A DNA stretch of 64,000 bases from Marasmius tenuissimus (Eukaryota; Basidiomycota; Agaricomycetes; Agaricales; Marasmiaceae): contig JAQOTA010000060.1 of NCBI GenBank assembly GCA_029532415.1, forward strand, positions 992,001-1,056,000. Direction: 5' to 3'. The notes under the pieces were generated by a model. That model did not search any database. It was not told the origin of the DNA and was given only the letters and a program-made list of their open reading frames with translations. The position numbers were made by a program, and so were the translations under genes. Shown piece by piece: positions 57,444-64,000 of this stretch; position 1 is the stretch's first letter; each line of letters begins with the position of its first letter.

Positions 57444-58652
57444 ATGAATTCCAGTACGTCTCATCACGCACCCAACCCCCGAGTCCTTCTAAAGGGCCAC
57501 AAGACAGTAACAGAGATGCTGGCAAGAGCAAGACAAAAGTCAGAAGACGTCTCAACAAAGAGGGATCAAATATTCTCTACGGTGCGTGTCTGGAACTCTG
57601 GTCTCTCGGATTTTACGGCTGATCAGTCATGTAGAAGCCTTCCATACTCAAAACATTACGCGGCCGACGCAGCAGCAAAAAGAAGAGATATTACAAAGGA
57701 TCAAAGTATGTTGAGCAAGATCCTCTGGTTCGGCGTCGCACTGGACTCATTCAAATTCTGTAAGGCCTTGCCGGGATGCGACTACTATCCCATGGAGAAA
57801 CTTGAAAGTTGGTTCCAGATACAGAGAACAAAGGTTCGCAGGAATTTGCCGGCCCCTGTCGTAGCAAATGGTAAGTCTACATTGCCTTTTCATGCGATGG
57901 GCTAATCGAATGTGGCCTCTTGACCAAGATGTGCAACCCCCCTTGAATCCCGAAGCCATATCCTCTCTCGAGACTCTTTATCGAGGAACGCCTCACCCTT
58001 CGCCCGAGGTCATCAACATCTGGGTGGACTTCATCCAAACCAAGTTCGGAATTCGTCCTGAAGAGGTCCATGCATGGCTAGATGCTAAACAACGCGAGTC
58101 GGAGGACCGACAATCAGAGGAACCTGACACACCGATATCAAAGCAAATTAGTCCCTCTTCACCGAAAATCAGCTCATCAGCTCATTCAGCTCCTCCACAA
58201 CAACGGCAAGCTCCGGTCGTAGTGGCCAGAGTTCCGGAACCCACGCATCCTCCAATCTCGACAAACCCTTACTTCCCTCTTCTCAAATGCGAGCCTTCTT
58301 CCAATCATTTGCTCTGGGCCAACCGCGACGACCCCGGTCCGGAAGTAAAGAATCCCGCAGTACCTCAGGTGGGTCATTCCGAAGAATGTGCCTTTTCCTG
58401 CGCGCGTTCAACGTGACTGACAATGTTCGTTCTCCCGCTTTGACATTGCAGCCTCCCCGAGACCCACTCAGAACGGAATTACTCGTCGCGATTCATGAGG
58501 ACTTGAAGTTGTTCAAGCCTCCTCCGCGTCCGAGCAATAGAGACGCGTTGGAAACAGGGCTTGCGCCATACGACGAGACGATGCAACGATTTTTGGAACA
58601 AGCAAACAACGGCTTGCTCAAGAAGTGGGGATTTCAGCCCGAGTCCGGATAA
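57444..58652 (+). CDS. Homeodomain transcription factor with a second, homeodomain-like segment
   Basis: Exon 1 is ATGAATTCCA (57444-57453). A 41-nt intron follows, and exon 2 begins at 57495. The spliced product reads SKTKVRRRLNKEGSNILYEA, FHTQNITRPTQQQKEEILQR, IKALPGCDYYPMEKLESWFQ, IQRTKVRRNLP. This is a homeodomain: basic N-terminal arm, three helices and the helix-3 core WFQIQRTKVRR. A second segment reads LNPEAISSLETLYRGTPHPS, PEVINIWVDFIQTKFGIRPE, EVHAWLDAKQRE, which has the same helix spacing and a W in helix 3 but has lost the basic DNA-contact residues. A Pro/Ser-rich linker and a conserved-looking end (FLEQANNGLLKKWGFQPESG) complete about 300 residues. Targets unknown. Confidence 0.78.
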
Positions 58653-58939
58653 TTCTGGAGAAGACATGTAAACCGCGGTTTGATCTCCTTCCGAACCACG
58701 CTCTTCATCATCCGCAAAGCCCGCTTAGACTGGCCCGCAGGGATTCCTTGCTGATCCTGGCCGTCAGGAGTCCAACGGAAGCCTAGAACAGGTCTACCGC
58801 CCAAGTGCTTCAGTCGCGCTCGGACTGTGGCTGTTTGGGCACCGAACACCTCGGCTGTTCTTACACGTCGTCGTATTCTATGTTCGCTCGAGGATTGGGT
58901 TACTGTAAAACTTTCAGGCTGACAGCGTATCGTTCCCAC
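58634..58939 (-). CDS. Possible small hypothetical protein, 101 residues
   Basis: A single frame that overlaps the 3' end of the homeodomain gene by 19 bp on the other strand. It reads from MGTIRCQPESFTVTQSSSEH through RRRVRTAEVFGAQTATVRAR and HLGGRPVLGFRWTPDGQDQQ to NYPDSG. It is basic and has no family I recognise. It may be a real lineage-specific gene, an exon of something longer, or chance. Confidence 0.25.
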   Translation of the reverse strand: MGTIRCQPESFTVTQSSSEHRIRRRVRTAEVFGAQTATVRARLKHLGGRPVLGFRWTPDGQDQQGIPAGQSKRALRMMKSVVRKEIKPRFTCLLQNYPDSG

Positions 58940-59056
58940 CGGAGTTCCTAAAGTGCAATGTTCGGTATGTCACGATCATCTGCATATCGAGTACGAAGAT
59001 GCATCAAGTACTTGTCATGTAAATACAACAAGTTACAACAGCGACGTTGCTACTCA

Positions 59057-61748
59057 TCACGCCATCCCGGGATCGGACACCTGAGACTTCAGATCTGATT
59101 CGTCTTCCTTGGGACTTCCCTCTTCATCGATCTCTCTCAACCCAGGTGGCGGCCAAAGCACATTCAAAACTATCCACACCGCTGCTGAAATGAAAAACCC
59201 TAGGAGCCATGACATGTAATAAACGTGTCTGATGAACACATTAACCATTAATCTTGACAAGAAATATGTAGGTCAAACCGCACTTACGTCCAAGTTGTGC
59301 TCACTTTGACACGATCTGGAGTTATCGACGCGCAAAAGCCCGGAAGACTGGGCCAAACTCCCTGTGGTGTCATATGTGAGCGACTTTCCGGACGTGTATG
59401 GATGGTATTTGACTTGCCAAAACCCAAGTTACAGGTGCCTTCCAGTTGAGCCCGTGCCAAAACCTTTGTAACTGGATCAAAACACATCGAATGGAGATTA
59501 AATCTTCTGCTCTCACCAGTAATCACTGCGACGACTGGGCTCGAACAAATGGGACAGCTTGATACGCCTCTTCCGCACCAAATGGTACTCGGCCTATAAA
59601 ATTTAGGTCATACTCGGTGAATTCAACGCTCCGTTGCAGCTCACGATCATTATCCCAGTGAGCGGCCCTAAAAACACAGCGTATCCTGAGATCGCAGAGA
59701 TAAACGAATTGGCCGTCTGGTAAGGTAACCCTGCTAAGCGGTGACGGGGGTCTAGAAGAAACTAGCTTACATTTAGGATCTTCCACGGATTGATTGCGAT
59801 CCCTATAATCGCGATGATGAACGACCCTCGTCGTATATTGATATAACTATGAAATTTTGTCAAGGCCCACGCGCTGCAGACGCGGAAGAGTCTCATACCG
59901 AGGTAGAAGAGCAGCGAGGTCCATGCCTCCGACAACGCCACAGGCGACCACCTTCGTAGGAGAGGTTAGAAATTATATCCCTTCCACGATCGGAATCTGT
60001 CTCACGTTGACACATATCTGCGACAGGAAGAACGCAAAAGACGCGAAGAAAACCGCCGCACGGGCACCCGGACCACTGTGTTTCTGTATGGCTTCCAAGA
60101 GATCGTACAGACGCCTGGCGGAATAGATATCATGCATCAGTGCTTAGCTCTGGTCGCAAAGAAAATTTTGGATGCAATAAGGATTCGTTACCAAAGCAGC
60201 GGTTCATCCGGATAGAAACCTCGAGCACAGGAGGTAGTGATAATCCCCAAGATATTCGAGCCAAACAGGCACACGGGAATGATGAAAATCTGACCCCACA
60301 TTTGGTCGCCAGGCTCGACAGCGTACCGAGAAAAGTCTACCGAAAATCAAGGAGCTCCGTGAGTGATTCGCAATGGTTTGTATATATATAACCAGAAACA
60401 AACTGACCGCTTTGATAGAGGATCCCCCCAGCCCAGCCGCCTATTCCGCTCGAGATCATTCTCATCATGGTCCAGCTTAGCTGTGAGCCGTGCAGCCTCC
60501 CTATTCCGTACACTTCCTCTGGGTCGGTCCATAAAGGCCCCACGTTTCCCTGCTTTGCCAGGGCCCAGATGAAAATCGCGAATGCAGCAATCGTGACGAT
60601 GACAGAGGAAAGTATGGCCGGGATACGATACCTGAGGAAGCAGCTGAATCTCCCGTCTACTTTGAGAGCCCGAACTTCACTTACTGTTCAGGCCTCAACA
60701 GGAAGATAGGTAGAGAGATGGTCCAAAAGATTATAAAAGCGACTGACGGATGGATAAGTGCGTTGGCGAGAACCCAAAAGCTCGGAGACGTACCAAACTC
60801 ATTGGTCTCCATGCCGGCGCTGGCCCCGAACGTGTTTTTCATATTGTAGAAGCTCGCTTCGCGCCCTTGTGAGTGAAGATTGCTTGGGTGCGGGAGAAAG
60901 TTCCAAAGGCGAGACTCACGCCAGATCGATCCAATCATGATTTTCACCATTTGACCACCATACCATCCTTGGACGCCATACCAGCAACAAGATAGAATGA
61001 TACGGCTGCATAACGCAAACCAGGAGCCACGACTGCCGGGGTAAATGTCAGAAATATATCCCCCAGCTCCTACGAGAGAAGTCACGTACATTCCCCATCC
61101 CGTACGGTTTATGACGGCCTAGGTAGAGACATCCTTCAATTCTTGTGAGCTGAGGCTGTTTCATTCATCACTCACAAAGGGAATATGCCACTTCCCTCCC
61201 CCGTGACCATTAATGACCAACACGCAACAAATTCTACAGAGTATAGAAAAGCTTTAGTCGAGGACCGTTCTGACGTCTTGCGTGAGTTGAAGATGGGCCT
61301 ACATGATTGTGCTGATCGCGTTCACTATCGAAATCCGATTATTATAACTTGTTCCCATGTACTTTCCAGGAGGCCTCTGGGAACGACTCACCTGCGATCG
61401 CTTGCCCTACAGTCAGCCCTACAGCCACTGGCTCTCGAGTGAGCCGCACGACTTCTAGAAAGAACGAAACACGTACGCGCTGTAGATGCTCCGGACCATT
61501 CCGCAATGTTGATAGCTGGAAAGAAGCCTCAAATTGATCAAATAATCGCCAGTGAAATCGATATGGATACCGGTTGAAAGCCAGAAGAAGCAGAATATCT
61601 TTTTTGACCACGTACGGCGGGACGGGGGCAGAGGAAGGATATCAGCATTCTTATAGGGAGAGGCATCCGACGAGACTTGTAACAGAGCATTCAAGGTCGG
61701 GGTATTCTTTTGGAGGTCGTCTAACGGCCTTGTTGTTGACTGCTCCAT
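59057..61748 (-). CDS. NCS1-family nucleobase/vitamin permease
   Basis: NCS1 proteins are 12-helix proton symporters for uracil, allantoin, nucleosides, thiamine or cytosine. The start at 61748 reads MEQSTTRPLDDLQKNTPTLN, then NADILPLPPSRRTWSKKIFC, the usual cytosolic entry. The first helix region is NIAEWSGASTALAVGLTVGQ. Later blocks are GGKWHIPFAVINRTGWGMYV, RIILSCCWYGVQGWYGGQMV, NALIHPSVAFIIFWTISLPI, GRLHGSQLSWTMMRMISSGI, DFSRYA-type sequence and the C-terminal helix SWLLGFFISAAVWIVLNVLW. The tail is acidic and ends SDPGMA. Eight or more introns are required. The sequence leans to the Fur (uracil/allantoin/thiamine) rather than Fcy branch, but the substrate cannot be read from it. Confidence 0.85.
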
Positions 61749-62170
61749 GAGTACTTGGATACCTCAGCAAGACTCTTGAAAGGTCTCGGTGAACGTATTG
61801 CCGTTCTACTTGCGAATGACCGCTCGCTCAGCGCTCAGCCTTTAAGTAGAGCCGTATTCCGACATGCTTTTGAGAAGCCGAATAAAGCCTGAGAGAACCT
61901 GTTCTTCTCCTGTATGTGTAGGTAAGTAACATCAGAATGTGGAGCCAAATGATAGTACAAGTGACCATGTACTCAATGCGCCGGAATATTCACAGCGCTA
62001 ACGTATAAGTATAACGCATCTTTCCCGGTACCATCACTGTCATCGATATTCTTAGCTTTGCCACTCAGCTCGGTCCGTCAATAATCACAGACTCACATCA
62101 TGGAATATATATGCGGAGACCCATTAGCGCTATATCGTTCTACTTTGGAATTCGATCAACCAACTACAAC
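61749..62170. promoter_or_regulatory. Divergent promoter between NCS1 permease and 2OG oxygenase genes
   Basis: This 422-bp region separates two divergent genes that may act together. The last part of the gap (about 62000-62160) contains TATATATGCGG near 62107, a possible TATA element for the right-hand gene. GATA sites are present (for example GATA near 61951), as expected for nitrogen-regulated fungal genes, but GATA is too short to be specific. Confidence 0.4.
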
Positions 62171-64000
62171 ATGGTCAACAACGACGACTCGAGGAATCCA
62201 GTCCACTTGGATGGGGCCAACCCTCCAGGCCTGACGCCTTGGAATTTTGCCTCAGAAACAGCATGCATTCCAGAAGGTGAGTTATCATAACCTTCTTCAC
62301 TATTGAGCGAAACCGTATTTACAGTAGGCTAGAGGAATACGTTGAACTGGAGGTTATCGATCTGTCCGCATTTCGTCAATACGATTCTGAAGCTTCAGGA
62401 ACTCCTCTATCCCTGGATGAGGCCAGAGCTCAAGAAAAGCTCATAGAACGGGCCCGAGATGCATTTCGATCCGTTGGGTTCGTTGCAATGCATGGACATG
62501 GTCTAAACGCTCAAGACATCCAACACCAGTTCGATCTGGCGCGCCTCCTGAACGTTGACGTCTCAGAGGAGGAGAAACGAAGACTTCACGCACGCATTGC
62601 AGAAGAAGGGAGCTGGGCGGGCTATAAGGTTTTCTTGTATACCCCACAACTCTCGGCAGACATCCTCCTGACTTGTCGTTTCGTCGTTTCGTCTTCAACA
62701 GCCATGCGGGTATTACAATCGTCCGGATGGTTCTTACGACAACATCGAGGTGTGTATCCTCATTCTTCGAAAGTCAAATAACTTGGTTGACACGAATGAC
62801 CCAAAGCACTACGATCTCTATCCATTTACTGCGCTGAAATCTCGCTTGCCTGAGGTAGCTCAGCCATTTCTGGATGATATCCGCCAGTTCATGGAGGTCA
62901 GTTTGTGCTCGTATGTCAGCCAGCGTCGAGTCTATGATCCTAACACCACCTACGCAGCATAACCATTACAGTATTCTCCGGAGATTACTTGCAGTGATAT
63001 CTTTGGGGATGGGGCTCGACAGGGAAGCGTGAGTCTCGATCCTGTCAATTATCCTTCATGAGGCTGGAAGCTCTATCTTACTAGGCTATGGAATCTTCAT
63101 CAGCGGGGCGGACTCTGCAACGATGGCGCGCTTCAAGGCGGACCCGACGAAGAAATCAAATGGCAGCATAGCAAAGACCACTTGCGGTATGCCTTATATC
63201 GTCAGTACACCCCTTGATTCACGATATTCGACAATGATCAAGCTTGAATGCAGACCCCCGTTCCGACGAAGACCGCAGGCAGTTAGACGGCAAAAGGCCT
63301 GTGATTCCGGGCCATACTGATCTGTGAGTCTTATCGCTACCTTGCTGACTCAATGTAGTAACCCGTCCCATGCCAGTGGCTCGGTCACCTTCCTCTGTCA
63401 GTCATTGTCATCGTATTCGTCGTGCGTCACTGAAGTGCTGAGTATGTGAACCTAGATTCGCAACCTATTGCCGGATTACAGCTTCTAACGTCGAGCGGTG
63501 AATGGCGCTTCGTCAAACATTACCCCAACCACATCATTGTCGACCTGGGGGATTCGATGGAGTTCCTTACAGGCGGTATTTTGAAAGCTTCGCCTCACCG
63601 CGGTACGCTCTCCTCGTTCTCTCCCGTCTCTCGTATCGTTTTTGACTTTGCGTATCTTTATCCGTCCCTAGTTGTCGAGCCCCCGGAAGACCAGCGACAG
63701 TGAGTAATCTACAGGCAGAGTCATATCCTGCTTACGCACAATATCATTCTGCTTTCAGTCTCGATAGATTGGGGATCTTCTACTTCGTTCCTTTTCTACC
63801 GGACGTCAAGCTCACCCCGATCCACCATCCTTCTCTTCAGGAAATGGGAGCAAAGGATGTATTCGAGGAGTACTACCAACTTGGTGGGCAACCTCTCAGT
63901 TCGAATGGTAAGTCCCCTTTAGTTTGCCGTCAAAACTGTACTGAATGGCCCTTCGCCGCGTGTTATAAAAAGAGTGGCTTGTCCTAAAGTCGAAGCTTGT
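62171..64000 (+). CDS. 2-oxoglutarate/Fe(II)-dependent oxygenase (isopenicillin-N-synthase-like), partial at right edge
   Basis: Starts MVNNDDSRNPVHLDGANPPG and has ten or more short exons. An N-terminal DIOX_N-type block is YVELEVIDLSAFRQYDSE with AFRSVGFVAMHGHGLNAQDI. The core has PCGYYNRPDGSYDNIEHYDL, HYSILRRLLAVISLGMGLDR and the iron ligands: His and Asp in IPGHTDLGSVTFLY and the distal His in GGILKASPHR. The 2-oxoglutarate-binding Arg fits DRLGIFYFVPF. Several junctions split codons, for example the Tyr in TFLYSQP. The frame is open at NPLSS-type sequence near 63905, after which an intron donor GTAAGT begins and the gene leaves the window. The substrate is unknown. Confidence 0.82.

Noticed and set aside
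57444..58652. Mating-type HD locus
   Set aside because: There is a homeodomain, but no divergent HD1/HD2 pair, no mitochondrial intermediate peptidase gene and no other marker of that locus.

Overview
The window is nuclear DNA from a filamentous basidiomycete, most likely an Agaricomycete. Most genes are broken by several introns of about 45-65 bp with GT...AG ends. Genes are packed on both strands with short intergenic gaps. The protein set is fungal: Nab2, Rer1, Tda10, Csc1, Sfc1, Oxa1, transportin, a DNMT1-type methyltransferase and a Pho80/Pcl-type cyclin. I see no bacterial or viral genes, CRISPR array, transposon, rRNA or tRNA. All exon models were built by eye from reading-frame continuity, splice consensus and remembered family motifs. 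Exact starts and junctions should be taken as provisional.

Layout. 1-7 kb: a partial NFKBIL1-like gene, a head-to-head pair of paralogous nuclear-type proteins, and a mitochondrial-type P-loop ATPase with 16 exons. 7-17 kb: Nab2 and a Pcl-type cyclin, with about 4.3 kb of gene-free DNA on the two sides of the cyclin, then an Mpr1-like acetyltransferase and a Tda10-like kinase. 17-26 kb: Rer1, a Ser/Thr-rich membrane protein, an IMPACT-family gene carrying a 49-bp tandem duplication, and a Csc1-type channel. 26-33 kb: a nuclear-type protein of about 1,600 residues and a DUF1917/BLES03 protein. 34-43 kb: a cerevisin-like protease, an F-box protein, a dienelactone hydrolase, a PAF-acetylhydrolase-like esterase and Oxa1. 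43-51 kb: a DNMT1-type methyltransferase, a HAD-like protein and a VIP36-like lectin. 51-64 kb: transportin, the Sfc1 carrier, a protein with two homeodomain-like segments, and an NCS1 permease divergent from a 2-oxoglutarate oxygenase that runs off the right edge.

Most genes are unrelated housekeeping functions. The exceptions that look linked are the divergent paralogue pair at 0.8-3.9 kb and the NCS1 permease/oxygenase pair at 59-64 kb. The most unusual signals are in gene structure. A perfect 49-bp tandem duplication breaks the IMPACT frame and could be a new intron. There are microexons of 3, 6, 8 and 10 nt in three genes. The cyclin and Oxa1 genes each show an apparent one-base loss in a short C run.
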